Source: Hymenoscyphus infarciens (taxonomy: Eukaryota; Ascomycota; Leotiomycetes; Helotiales; Helotiaceae). From it: 24,551 bases of DNA. The notes beneath the pieces were generated by a model that saw nothing but the letters and a program-made list of their open reading frames with translations, was not told where the DNA came from and searched no databases. This document shows, in pieces, positions 1 to 9,400 of this stretch. Location of the stretch: the NCBI GenBank assembly GCA_001414345.1, contig LLCB01000533.1, forward strand, positions 1 through 24,551, read 5' to 3'. The position numbers and the translations under genes are program-made. Every line of letters starts with the position of its first letter. Position 1 is the first letter of the stretch.

Positions 1-1161
1 TATATCTACTACTACTAAGAATTTAGTAGATATATATATCTACTACTACTAAGAATTTAGTAGATATATATATCTACTAATACTAAAAGTTTAGTAGTAA
101 AAGTTTAGTAGATATATATATCTACTAATACTAAAAGTTTCGTAGTAAAAGTTTAGTAGATATATATATCTACTAGTACTAAAAGTTTAGTAGATATATA
201 TATCTACTACTACTAAGAATTTAGTAGAAATATATATCTACTACTAGTAAGAATTTAGTAGATATATATATCTACTACTACTAAGAATTTAGTAGATATA
301 TATATCTACTGCTAGTAAGAATTTAGTAGATATATATATCTACTAATACTAAAAGTCTAGTAGATATATATATCTACTAATACTAAAAGTTTAGTAGATA
401 TATATATCTACTAATACTAAAAGTTTAGTAGATATATATATCTACTAATACTAAAAGTTTAGTAGATATATATATCTACTACTAGTAAAGGTTTAGTAGA
501 TATATATATCTACTACTAGTAAGAATTTAGTAGATATATATATCTATTAATACTAAGAGTTTAGTAGATATATATATCTATTAATACTAAGAGTTTAGTA
601 GATATATATATCTACTAATACTAAAAGTTTAGTAGATATATATATCTACTACTAGTAAGAGTTTAGTAGATATATATATCTACTACTAGTAAAGGTTTAG
701 TAGATATATATATCTACTACTAGTAAGAATTTAGTAGATATATATATCTACTACTAGTAAAAGTTTAATAGATATATATATCTACTAATACTAAAAGTTT
801 AGTAGATATATATATCTACTACTAGTAAAAGTTTAGTAGATATATATATCTACTACTACTAAGAATTTAGTAGATATATATATCTACTAATACTAAAAGT
901 TTAGTAGATATATATATCTACTAATACTAAAAGTTTAATAGATATATATATCTACTAATACTAAAAGTTTAGTAGATATATATATCTACTAATAGTAAAA
1001 GTTTAGTAGATATATATATCTACTATTAGTAAGAATCTAGTAGATATATATATCTACTAATACTAAAAGTTTAGTAGATATATATATCTACTAATACTAA
1101 AAGTTTAGTAGATATATATATCTACTACTAGTAAAAGTTTAGTAGATATATATATCTACTA
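1..1161. repeat. Palindromic 34-bp satellite array, about 34 units, open at the left edge
   Basis: The array repeats a unit of about 34 bp. Each unit is a 22-bp perfect palindrome (TAGTAGATATA followed by its own reverse complement) plus a 12-bp spacer. Spacers fall into a few classes, such as ATACTAAAAGTT, CTAGTAAGAATT, CTACTAAGAATT and CTAGTAAAGGTT. Two neighbouring units near 79-175 carry a 14-bp insertion and are about 48 bp long. One palindrome near 226 is broken by T to A. Two adjacent units near 541-600 share the same TCTATTA change, which suggests local duplication. CA and TG are virtually absent; one TG survives near 310. The array starts in mid-palindrome at base 1, so it continues beyond the window, and it ends sharply at GAAGGCTGCG. 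There is no coding potential. A centromeric or subtelomeric role is possible but nothing here proves it. Confidence 0.95.
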
Positions 1162-1442
1162 GAAGGCTGCGCTCCTTTCTTTACGAGGGCCGTATCTAAG
1201 CGTAAGATATAAGCCTTATTAGAGCCTCGTAGTATACCTGAGGTATATGAAACCGTATCTCTTAGAGTATGCTGTTCTTCTATATATACGTGATATTATC
1301 TAGTAAATTTCCTCGAGAAGCTTAAGAATCAAATTTACTATCTTTTGTATATTGTTATTACTACTCTATAATAATATATATAAAGTCTACTATAGAGTAA
1401 GCTATAAATCATCGAGAGTTTCTTCTTAATTATATTCTGTTA
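1162..1442. other. Moderately mutated non-coding spacer
   Basis: This stretch lies between the satellite and the inverted-repeat element. It keeps several CA, TG and CG dinucleotides (for example GGCTGCGCTCC, ACCTGAGG and TATGCTG), so it has been mutated less than its surroundings. Stops occur in all frames that I read. Its right end, TTCTGTTA, supplies the TA target of the element that follows. I recognise no gene or RNA here. Confidence 0.6.
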
Positions 1443-1965
1443 TAGTAAGTTACGAGTTAAGCTTGAATTTGCTTACTTTTTTTATAATCCGAGCTTTTTT
1501 TTTTCTCTCTCTCTTCTTTAGAAGACAGAAAATAAAGGTACTCTAAAAGAGACGAGGCCTAGCTAGAAAGAAGCGCTATATCTAATTATCTCTCTTCTAT
1601 ATTACTTATTCATTTAAAGTAAGTATAATAAAAGTAAACTAAAAAATAGATAATTCTTAAAAAAACCCTTTTTTAAAAGATTTTCACTACCTCTACGTAC
1701 TCTAGTAAGGTTAATTAATAAGGTATACTAAGACCTTATAAAAATTAAGACAGATATAAAATTATCTATTTTTATTATATAAAGTTTATAGAGTAATAGA
1801 GAATATATAAAGCTCTCTTTTTCTATTATCTAGAGTATACTAATATATATTATTATTAATAAATAGGTAAAAGAGTGCTTAAAAAGAGGGAAAATCAAGG
1901 ACTTTTTTAAAAAGCTCGGATTACAAAAAAAGTAGGCAAATTCAAGCTTAACTCGTAACTCACTA
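1443..1965. mobile_element. Tc1/mariner-like inverted-repeat element or MITE, RIP-mutated
   Basis: The two ends are inverted copies of each other over about 58 bp: 1443-1500 and about 1908-1965. They match apart from a few C/T or G/A differences. The outer ends read TAGTAAG on the left and CTCACTA on the right, which fits an original CAGTGAG end changed by CpA-to-TpA mutation. Both sides are flanked by TA (1441-1442 and 1966-1967), the target duplication typical of the Tc1/mariner/pogo superfamily. The roughly 405-bp interior has no readable frame, so this is either a MITE or a deletion derivative. Superfamily assignment rests on the TA duplication and CAGT-like ends only. Confidence 0.8.
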
Positions 1966-1967
1966 TA

Positions 1968-2271
1968 ATATAAATCCTTAACCTAGGTTTATACTAAAAC
2001 TTCCTAACTATAAGCGATTCCAAAAAAAAGAACAAAGCAAAGAGCGTTATATAAGTTGTAGAACTTCTTTCAAAAATTCAGTTTCAATAGCGAGAGCTTA
2101 AAGAAGAAGAAGAACTCTTTAAAGAAATTTGTTTTAGAGGCTTCTACTTCGAAACTTACGGCAGTTCCGCTCTAAGTAAGACTCTTAGATTCTAATTTCC
2201 TAATCAATTCTATAGTAAAACGCTGACAACGTTATATTAGAATCGCTTAAGCTATCGCTAGAGTATTAAAG
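1968..2271. other. Less-mutated flank of the inverted-repeat element, possible coding relic
   Basis: This stretch retains CA-bearing words such as GAACAAAGCAAAGAGCG and TTCAGTTTCAATAG, unlike the DNA further right. A short plus-strand frame near 2010-2110 reads as a basic, Lys/Arg/Ser-rich segment before hitting stops. It could be the relic of a transposase tail, but I cannot assign it to a family. Confidence 0.35.
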
Positions 2272-2385
2272 AAGTAGAGTAGAGTAGAGTAGTAAACTCT
2301 ACTCTACTCTACTTAAGTAATTTTAAGTACTACTCTACTCTACTTATAAATTCTAGAGTACTACTTAAGAGTAGTAGAGTAGTAC
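2272..2385. repeat. GAGTA pentamer repeat forming perfect hairpins
   Basis: Bases 2272-2290 and 2296-2314 are exact reverse complements (19 of 19), separated by AGTAA. Further arms of the same GAGTA/TACTC pentamer follow at about 2328-2345 and 2358-2385, so alternative cruciforms are possible. It looks like an expanded simple repeat in inverted orientation. No terminator or gene role is suggested. Confidence 0.75.
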
Positions 2386-3285
2386 GAGCTATATTAGGCT
2401 AGTCTAGCCTAGTAAGTAGGTATAGCGTCAGAGTAGTACTAGGAGCTTAAGCGAGACCTTCTAAAATGTCTATTTATAGTATAATCTTTTTAGTTGATTT
2501 ATCTCTTCTTTTACTATATCTATTCAAAAAACACTTTAGAGCTTATTTAGTTCGCTCTATATAAAAGTTAAATTAAGTTTATTTAATTTATAAACCTTCT
2601 TTTAAATTGAAAATCTATTTAGTAAAAAGCCTCTATTTATAAATTAAATTACTTAAATTAAGCCTTAGTACTATATTTATAAATCTCTTATATAAAAAAG
2701 CTTAATTCGTAAATACTACTCTAGAGATATATTTATAAATTAAATCTTTAATTTATTTATATCTTATAAGACTAATATACTATAGTATATCTCACTTATT
2801 TAGTATAGTAACGCTATACTATTCTTAATTATAGATATACTATAGTTACTAGTATAAGCAGCTATATTAGTAGCTCTCTATTTTAAGAATAAGATTATTA
2901 TAAAGCCTTAGTATATTTAAAAGCTTTAAGAGAAGAAATAGATAATAGAATTACTATTATAATATCTAAAATAATTAAAGAATAATATTAATATATTAAA
3001 GAAGAGATTTTATTATTTATAAAAGATATTAATAAAGAAGTTAAACCTAGTTTCTACTTATAATATAAGTATTAAAAAGTAGCTTATAATCTTCTTTTAT
3101 ATTATAATTACTAACTTACTTATATAAAAGCTAGCTAAGACCTTTTTATAATCTTTAAAGATAATTTAGTATATTTATTATAAAGTAATAAAATACTTCT
3201 TAAAACTAAGTTTTTATAAGTAATATATATATAATCTAACTAAAAGTACGTCTATAGTAGAGAAGATTACTTAGAAAAGAAGTAT
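2386..3285. other. AT-rich RIP-mutated DNA, probably the 5' part of the Harbinger-type element
   Basis: This is very AT-rich DNA with stops in all frames and CA/TG nearly absent. Position and composition suggest that its right half holds the N-terminal part of the transposase remnant that starts to be recognisable near 3290. I could not find inverted ends that would define the element's left border. Confidence 0.4.
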
Positions 3286-3289
3286 CTTT

Positions 3290-3860
3290 TAATCTTACTT
3301 TAGAGATTATATTAGTACTATTAATAGTACTTATATACTAGTATTACTACTAGAGAGTATATAAGCTAGCTTTTAGAATCGATCTTAATATCTTTTATAA
3401 AATGTCTTTATCTCTTATAGTATTAATATATAATTTATAGTAGTACTTTCGAGATAGATAGAATTAATCTTAGATAGTAAGAAGAGATAGAGTAGTAGTT
3501 ATACTACTAGGAAAATATATACTCGAAGATACTATATTCCTAAGCTATAATATATATCTTCTACTATACTAAAATACTCGCTATTATTACTAAAAATTTA
3601 AGAAGAGTAATAAAAGCTTATAAAGTAAAGAAGAGCTCTTTAACCTTTATTATTTAAAGTTACATAATTATATAAAGCGTGTCTTTAGCGACTTTAGAAA
3701 TCGGTTTAAGATTCTTTATATCTTTTAACGATTCTATATATACGCTTAAGCTGTTATTATTCTTATACTAGTAGTTCTCTATAATATTCTAGTAGATATA
3801 ACTAAATTTAAGCTTAAGAATATTAAGAATATAGTATATAAGAGAGATAAAGTAGAAGAT
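3290..3860 (+). pseudogene. PIF/Harbinger-type transposase (DDE_Tnp_4-like) remnant
   Basis: Read through its stops, the plus strand keeps the landmark blocks of the PIF/Harbinger nuclease family in order. From about 3304 comes ISTINSTYI, where active members have IGAIDGTHI, followed by a NRS...NVFIS segment like NRKGxxSQNV. Near 3515 is GKYILEDTIF, like the family GKYYLxDAGF. Near 3645 is LFNLYYLKLHNYIKRVFS, like FNxRHSxLRxVIERxFG, then FRNRFKIL, and a final VVLYNI like xxLHNI. The substitutions are all of G:C-to-A:T type: Gly to Ser, Asp to Asn, His to Tyr, Gln codons to stops. The first catalytic Asp has become Asn, so the gene is dead. There is at least one frameshift near 3480. Terminal inverted repeats were not found, so the element's limits are unknown. 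Confidence 0.8.
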
Positions 3861-3987
3861 AAAGATATTTAATAAGTATATTATATTATAGTAGTAGAGA
3901 AAGAAAGAGCTACTTTAAAAAGAGAGTCTATTATATAATAAATAAAAGATAATTATTATTATTATAAGAGAAAAAGAGTATCTCTTT

Positions 3988-4400
3988 AGTTATTCTTATA
4001 CTCTATATAATTTAGTAGAACGCGGTTCTAATCTTATATTTCTAGCTTTAATATAACTAAATATTTAAACTATTATCTTATTCTTTAAACTCTACTAAAG
4101 TATATAACTAGTAATTTACTTATAATCTTATATTTAAAAAACTCTACTAAAAAAATAATCATTTTAGTATAAGTTAGCTCTATCTACTTCTACTACTTCT
4201 ACTACTACTTTTATACTCTTCTATTCTTCTTTTACTTAATATACCTTCTCTAGGACAGTGTAAGGCTAATACTACTTCTAGTAATAGAAAGTCTACTAAA
4301 AGAGCTTTAAAAGCTACTAAAGAAGGCCTCTTAAGTATACGACGCGTCTATCTTATATATATTAAACTAAGAGTTAGTATACGTAGTATAATATATCTAT
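3988..4400. repeat. Dispersed repeat, left copy (second copy near 18,733)
   Basis: Shared words with 18,733-19,020 in the same order and orientation include GTTATTCTTATACTCTA, TTTAGTAGAACGCGGTTCTA (TT/CT variants), CTTATTCTTTAAACTCTACT, TTAGTATAAGTTAGCT and TTAAACTAAGAG. The left copy carries roughly 200 bp more than the right one before the last shared word. The near-palindrome TAGAACGCGGTTCTA is kept in both copies despite RIP. No coding content was recognised. It may be the end of a transposon family not otherwise identified here. Confidence 0.7.
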
Positions 4401-4937
4401 TTATAGTAGTAATTAGCTATATAGATAGAAGTTATTAAGTATATAAAAGAGCGAGAGAGATTAATTAAAGAGGTAGAAAGAGATATAAATAGCTTTAATT
4501 CGGATTTTAATATCTTAGCACTTCTAAACTAGTTTAGTAGTATCGTAGTTTAAAGCTACCTAGATTTTAGTCTAAAACTATCTTAAATAAGAGTAGTTTC
4601 AAACTAGACTACTAAACGCTTCTATATATAAGATATAAGAATAACTAAAGAGATAAGATACTAGAGAATAGTATATTATTTATATAGTAGCTATAAAATA
4701 AACTTCTATAATACTTCTACTAGAAACTCTACTTTTCTTATACTAATATACTAAATATTAGAAGTTATCTTATAGTTTCTTATTTTAAGAAAGCTAAGAA
4801 GTTATAAAGTTATCTAACTATTCTCTCTTTTTAAGATTAAATTACTCTTAGATCTATTTAATATATACCTTATCTAGAGTACTTATAAAGAGCGCTATAT
4901 ATTTAGTAGTAAGCTTAATATTCTTAAGATACTTAAA
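4401..4937. other. AT-rich RIP-mutated DNA, unassigned coding relic possible
   Basis: A plus-strand frame from about 4437 reads as charged, Glu/Lys/Arg-rich sequence interrupted mainly by stops that could derive from Gln or Trp codons. I could not match it to a family. The segment forms the left target flank of the outer LTR element and ends in the GAGAC duplication. Confidence 0.35.
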
Positions 4938-4942
4938 GAGAC

Positions 4943-5226
4943 TATAACGATATGCCGTTATCCTAGATAGCTAGAAGTACTTGTTATATATAAGGTTTCA
5001 GTGTTACGTAGGTTTAAGCTTTTATATTAGCCGACGTCTAACGTTAGTCGGTTTTAGACTCTTTTATACTATCCGAACCTCTTATATATAGTAGCCTACT
5101 TCTAGAGTAGAAGAGAGATAGTTTTTCCTTTTCTTCTATATTAGAGCCTAGTATTTATATACGTTATTCTGCTATACGTACTCTTATATACCTCTACTAT
5201 AGTTATATATATTTCGTATTATTATA
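4943..5226 (+). repeat. 5' LTR of the outer element
   Basis: This 284-bp LTR aligns along most of its length with the split 3' LTR (8324-8344 plus 12118-12412). Its last 85 bp also align with the unmutated solo LTR at 23812-24288. It holds a conserved TATA-like box (CTTATATATAG near 5091) that matches the TATATATAG of the solo LTR. Inverted arms ATAACG (4944-4949) and CGTTAT (4956-4961) form a subterminal palindrome. It is more heavily mutated than the 3' LTR: for example GTTATT and CGTACT here against GTCATT and CGCACT there. Confidence 0.85.
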
Positions 5227-5559
5227 TAAAAAGGAAAAACTCTTCTTTACTAGTAATAGTCTTAATAATATCTTCTTTAAGCTTATTGCTACTCTTTATT
5301 TAGAAGTCGATTTAACCTCGATTTAGAATATTATAATAGTATCTTCAAATAGCCGGGTAATCAGAGACTACCTAGACGGCTAGTAATACTAGGGTTTAGT
5401 ATCTATATAGATAGCTAGTAAAAATCGTATTATAGATATATTAAGGAAAGTAAGATATACTAAGTGTCTTTAAGGCTTCTAATAACCCTAGATTTAGTAA
5501 TATAGTTATTATAAAGGCTTCTGAATCTAATCTTACCTCTCTCTTTCTAAATCGATATC

Positions 5560-6600
5560 TTTAAAATATTAGACTTAGTTCTACTATAAGGCGTTAAACG
5601 ATATTCTAGAGCTACTCCCTCTTTTCGAAAGACCTTCTAAACTCTCTCTAACTCGTAACTATACGCTAAAATAATAAGAGCTTAGCTTTTAAAGACAACC
5701 TTCTTAAATTTAGATAATATATAGATAATAGGCGGATAAGATAGAGGAAAAAGGTATATAAAGGATAAAATAATTAGTTAAAGAGATAGAGGATAAAATT
5801 ATAAGTAAACTTTAAAGTTAATAAAAACACTCTACCTCTAAGCTCTCTCTAATCCGACTCTTATTTAACCCTTCTTTACTTTTAAGCCTTAATTTAAACC
5901 TCTTTCGCTTAAGAGATACTACTACCTCTAATATCTTCTGACTTATATAACATAGTACTAAAGCCTTTTTAAATACTCTCTAACTTTAATAAAAAAGTAA
6001 GATAACTAAAACTAATACGTAAAGTCCTTATTTAAGATACGACAACTAGACTAGCTAAGAACTACCTAGAGCCTAGATACGAGTTAGAGTCGGTTTAGAA
6101 TACCTTCTAAGATTAAGAAGAGATAGTTACCCTTTTAGATACCTACTTTTTAACTAGTTATAAAATAGAGGATGCTTAAAATGCTTTTAGATCTTTATAA
6201 ATAGACGACAAAGATAGTTAAATTTAGTTCTACTACGTAGCGTTAAGCGATAACCTCTTCTAGAGACACTCCTCTTTTTAAAAGACCCTCTAAACCCTTT
6301 TTAAATTACACCTATATACTAAGATCTAGAAGATCTTGAAGAAATAATAACAGTTAAAGAGACTATTAAGACTTCTTAAATATAGACGATATATAGACGA
6401 GATAGTAGTATAAGAATAAAGAATAAATAATTAGTTAGATAAGATAGATATAATTATAAGTAAACTATAAAGTTAAACTTAAAGATCTTATCTCTGAACT
6501 CTTACTAATCTAACTCTTATTTAACCCTCTTTTACTTTTTAAAGCCTAAATTCAGACCTCTTTCGCTTAAGAGATACTACTACCTCTAATACCTTTCTAC
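5560..6600. repeat. Two diverged direct copies of a roughly 370-bp block, about 650 bp apart
   Basis: The block at about 5576-5938 recurs at about 6225-6594. Shared landmarks in order are TTAGTTCTACTA, GCGTTAA.CGATA, TTATAAGTAAACT, CTCTTATTTAACCC, and CCTCTTTCGCTTAAGAGATACTACTACCTCTAAT near the end, broken here by a space after each short word as they are separate matches. Differences are mostly C/T and G/A. An internal duplication within the ancestral element, before RIP, explains this best. Confidence 0.75.
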
Positions 6601-7279
6601 TACTTTCTAACTCTTAAATCTTAAATTAGATATGAATTAGTTAAAATACGCTTTCTATTAAGACGAAACTTAGAAGTAAGCTCTTAGCTAAGTTATTACT
6701 ATCTTTAATAATACTAACTAAATAATATCTAACTCTACTCTAATCCTCTCTTAAACCTCTACTAGTGAACATTTAAAAAGACTACGGTTATAGACTAAGT
6801 CCCTGCTAGTATAAAGGTTAAAAGAGATAGAAGTTAAAAGAGATAGAAGTAGAATTAGAAGAAGAATATACTAAAGAAACTTTTACTAATTTTAAAAGGT
6901 TACTTTTTAAGTATAGCTATATTTAGGAGATATTAGAATTAGAAAGGTCCTTTTATATATAAGATAAAGATAAGATTATACCTTAGCTTTGAAATACGTC
7001 TATTACTTTTAAGAGATACTAGAATTATAACTTTGCTAAGATAGTAAATAATCTTTTAACTAGATAAGAAGATATACTAAAACGCTAAGTTACTTATAAT
7101 TAACACTCTAGTTTAAAAGAATACCTCTCTATTCTTATCTAGTTTAGCTCTAAATCCCTTATAATATAATAGTAACTCTTCTTTAAAATTAAAAGATAAA
7201 TAAGTCCTTAAGTATCTTAAAGAGAATAAGGTAGCCTATAGGCCTAAGTAATATAGTTTCTATAATAGTACTAATAAAT

Positions 7280-7640
7280 GTTATATCTAAAACTATACCC
7301 CTTTTTATTATCTTAAACTTTAGATAGTATTTTTAACTTTTAGTAATAACTTCGCTTTTAACTAGCTGAAACTCTATCTATTATTATTCTAAATATTAGA
7401 TAATAATTTTAACTTTAATAACTTTAGTATTAAGTTTATTTAACTAGCTAAAACTATACTCCTTTTTATTATCCTTAGATACTTAGATAATAGTTTTTAA
7501 CTTTAATAACTTTAGTAATAACTCTTTTATTTTAACTAGCTGAAACTACCTTTTTTATTATCTCTAGATACTTAGATAATAATTTCAACTTTAACAACTT
7601 AGCTATAACTTCGCTTTTAGCTAGCTAAAACTCTACTAAC
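7280..7640. repeat. Tandem array of about four imperfect 82-91-bp units
   Basis: The words AACTAGCTGAAACT or AACTAGCTAAAACT recur near 7360, 7442, 7533 and 7619, each followed by a TTTTTATTATC word, an ATACTTAGATAATA word and an AACTTTAATAACTTTAG word. Spacing is about 82-91 bp. It lies inside the outer LTR element. Confidence 0.75.
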
Positions 7641-8323
7641 TCTAGTATAAAGTCTTCTAGTCTTTACTTTCTTACTTTCTTTTACTTCTAGTAGAGCTAG
7701 AAGTTCTTTTTTATCTAAATTCGACTTAGATACGAATTAGTACACTCTTAAAAGGATAGTAACCTCTTAGCTAAGTTATTACTATTTATAATATTATTAA
7801 CTTTTTCGTTTCTAACTTTACTCTAAGTCTCTACTAACCTTAGTTTAGACAAACTTATACTTTTTTTTTTTAAATTTAAATTAAATATAAATTAGTATAC
7901 TCTTAAAGTAAGCTCTTAACTAAGTTATTACTATTACCTTTAACGTTACTACTTAACTAAACAATCTCTAACTCTACTCTAAATTCGCCTCTAACTCTAT
8001 TTTAAACTTTTTAAACTTTTTAAACTTTAAACTTTTTCTAACCTACTAGTTAGATTAGACTATACTCTTTTAGTAAACGTAAATACTTACTTTAATATAG
8101 AAGGATTAGAACGAAGTCTCTTTTACAAGTATCTACAAATTAGTTTAGTTATAATTTAGACCTAAAATTAATATCTTAATATCTCGTCTCACTTACGATA
8201 AAGTTCTAAACTAATAAAACTAATAAATATAATAAATGTTATAACACTTACACTATCCTGATTTAACTCTAAATAATAAGAGATAGATAGACTTAAGAAT
8301 AAGTCTTTTTTAAGAGAGAGAGA

Positions 8324-8344
8324 TATAATAGTATACTATTATTC
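8324..8344 (+). repeat. Left fragment of the outer element's 3' LTR
   Basis: These 21 bp correspond base for base to 4943-4963 of the 5' LTR apart mainly from C/T and G/A changes. Bases 8325-8342 form a perfect 18-bp palindrome. The last five, TATTC, are the left copy of the nested element's target duplication. Confidence 0.75.
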
Positions 8345-8546
8345 TATAATAGCTCTCTACAAATATACAAAGAGAGTACTTATAGAATAGTACCTAATAT
8401 TAAGGAAAACTAAACTAAAGAGAAAAGCGAAGAGTATAGACACTCTAGCTTTATTTATATATATTAAGCGAAGCCTCGGCAAAGCCTTAGTAAAGCCTCG
8501 AGCTAACCTAGTTACGTAAGTAACGTATATAACTAGGACTATTATA
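8345..8546 (-). repeat. 3' LTR of the nested Ty3/gypsy element
   Basis: This 202-bp LTR matches 11922-12112 along its whole length. It has one extra 11-bp copy of an AAAGCCT-type repeat within the AAGCCTCGG region. It is more fully mutated than its partner: GAGCTAACCTAGTTACGTAAG here against GGGCCAACCTGGTCACGTGAG there, described as two aligned words of the same site. Confidence 0.88.
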
Positions 8547-8589
8547 CTACCTTCTCTTCAAAAGAGCCCTCTATAACTAAGCGGCTTTG

Positions 8590-8995
8590 TCCTCTTTTGA
8601 TATAGGAGTATTAAGCTCTAGCTTATTATAATCCTCTCTTCTAGTCTTATATACTGCTTTCTATAGCGGAAGAGCTTCTAGAGGACTAGCTATTTTTAAC
8701 TTCTCTAAATAGAACCTCTCTACTAGTTATAGCGTATATATTAGTTATTAAGCTAGATACTAATTAAGGTCTTTATTATAGCCTTTCTACTTAATTTAGT
8801 AATAGAGAGACTACTATCTCTTCTTACTAGCTAGTATTTCTTTAACCTTCTATTTCTCTTCTTTGTTTATAACAATCGACGAGGGTAGTATAACTACTTA
8901 TCCTAGTAAGGGATCGTTTATAGCCTTATATAACTTCTTAGAGGCGAAGATAGAGTAAACTTTGATCGAAGCCAGTAGTTATAATTAGAAAGCAG
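8590..8995 (-). pseudogene. Integrase C-terminus and chromodomain remnant of the nested element
   Basis: On the minus strand, starting near 8990, the reading gives SIKVYSIFASKKLYKA, resembling the integrase-tail pattern in which IHPVFHVSxLxxY precedes the chromodomain. Next come a Pro-rich linker, then KEEK*KVKEILASKKR and an L-Y-Y-x-I-K-x-K-G-Y-N segment. This is the chromodomain pattern EEExEVExILxxR followed by LxYxVKWKGY. The Trp is replaced by a stop, as TGG-to-TAG/TAA mutation predicts. Chromodomains of this class steer integration toward heterochromatin marked by H3K9 methylation, which fits the location. Confidence 0.75.
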
Positions 8996-9400
8996 AATCT
9001 ACTTCCTCAAAGATCTTAAATAAGTAGATAAGGATATTATCTAAGTAAGCAGAGTAGAAGTTGTCTAAATAGTTAAATAAGACGTTGTTTATATAGCGCT
9101 AATAGATAGATAGGCTATTTATTAGACTAAATAGTAGGACTTTATACTTATACGTTCTATAGTAGATATAAAAAGTAGTTAATTCCTTAGTGTCTAGATC
9201 TATTTGTATATAGTAGAAGGCTTACTAGATGTCTAGCTTAGTAAAAATATAAGCTTAACTAATATATATAAGCGTTTTATTAATTAGAGGTAATAAATAG
9301 TAGTCTTTTTAAGTAAGATTATTAAGTTTTTAGAAGTTAATATAGAAACGTAGCCTTCTATCTACTTTCTTTATAAATAGAATAGAAGTAGTAAAAGGGG
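8996..9400 (-). pseudogene. Ty3/gypsy reverse transcriptase remnant
   Basis: From about 9360 downward the minus strand keeps the reverse transcriptase blocks in order: a segment like VDYRxLNxLTxK; KLDI (family FTKLDLxxAFxxIRI); IDLDTKELTTF; a YKYKVLLFSL block (family YxVMPFGL); YINNVLF; and LDNILIY near 9040, where active enzymes have YxDDILIY. The second Asp of the catalytic pair is Asn, and Gln and Arg codons are stops. The reading then jumps directly to the integrase tail, so RNase H and the integrase core are absent. Confidence 0.88.

Larger units (their letters stand above)
5227..8323 (+). other. Interior of the outer LTR element, no recognisable domains
   Basis: About 3.1 kb of AT-rich DNA with stops throughout. 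Plus-strand reading gives long stretches of charged sequence if Gln- or Trp-derived stops are ignored, for example about 6840-7200, which is rich in Glu, Lys, Phe and Leu. It could be a decayed gag-like protein. I see no reverse transcriptase, integrase or zinc-knuckle motif. Internal duplications are listed separately. Confidence 0.5.

Noticed and set aside
1..1161. CRISPR array
   Set aside because: Regular repeats and short spacers are present, but spacers are only 12 bp and nearly identical, the repeat is palindromic satellite DNA, and the setting is eukaryotic.
1..1161. Telomeric repeat
   Set aside because: The units are not TTAGGG or a variant. A subtelomeric position is possible but not shown.
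4943..5226. Independent solo LTR
   Set aside because: Its immediate flanks, GAGAC and TAAAA, do not match, while GAGAC does match the outer flank of the second LTR at 12413-12417.
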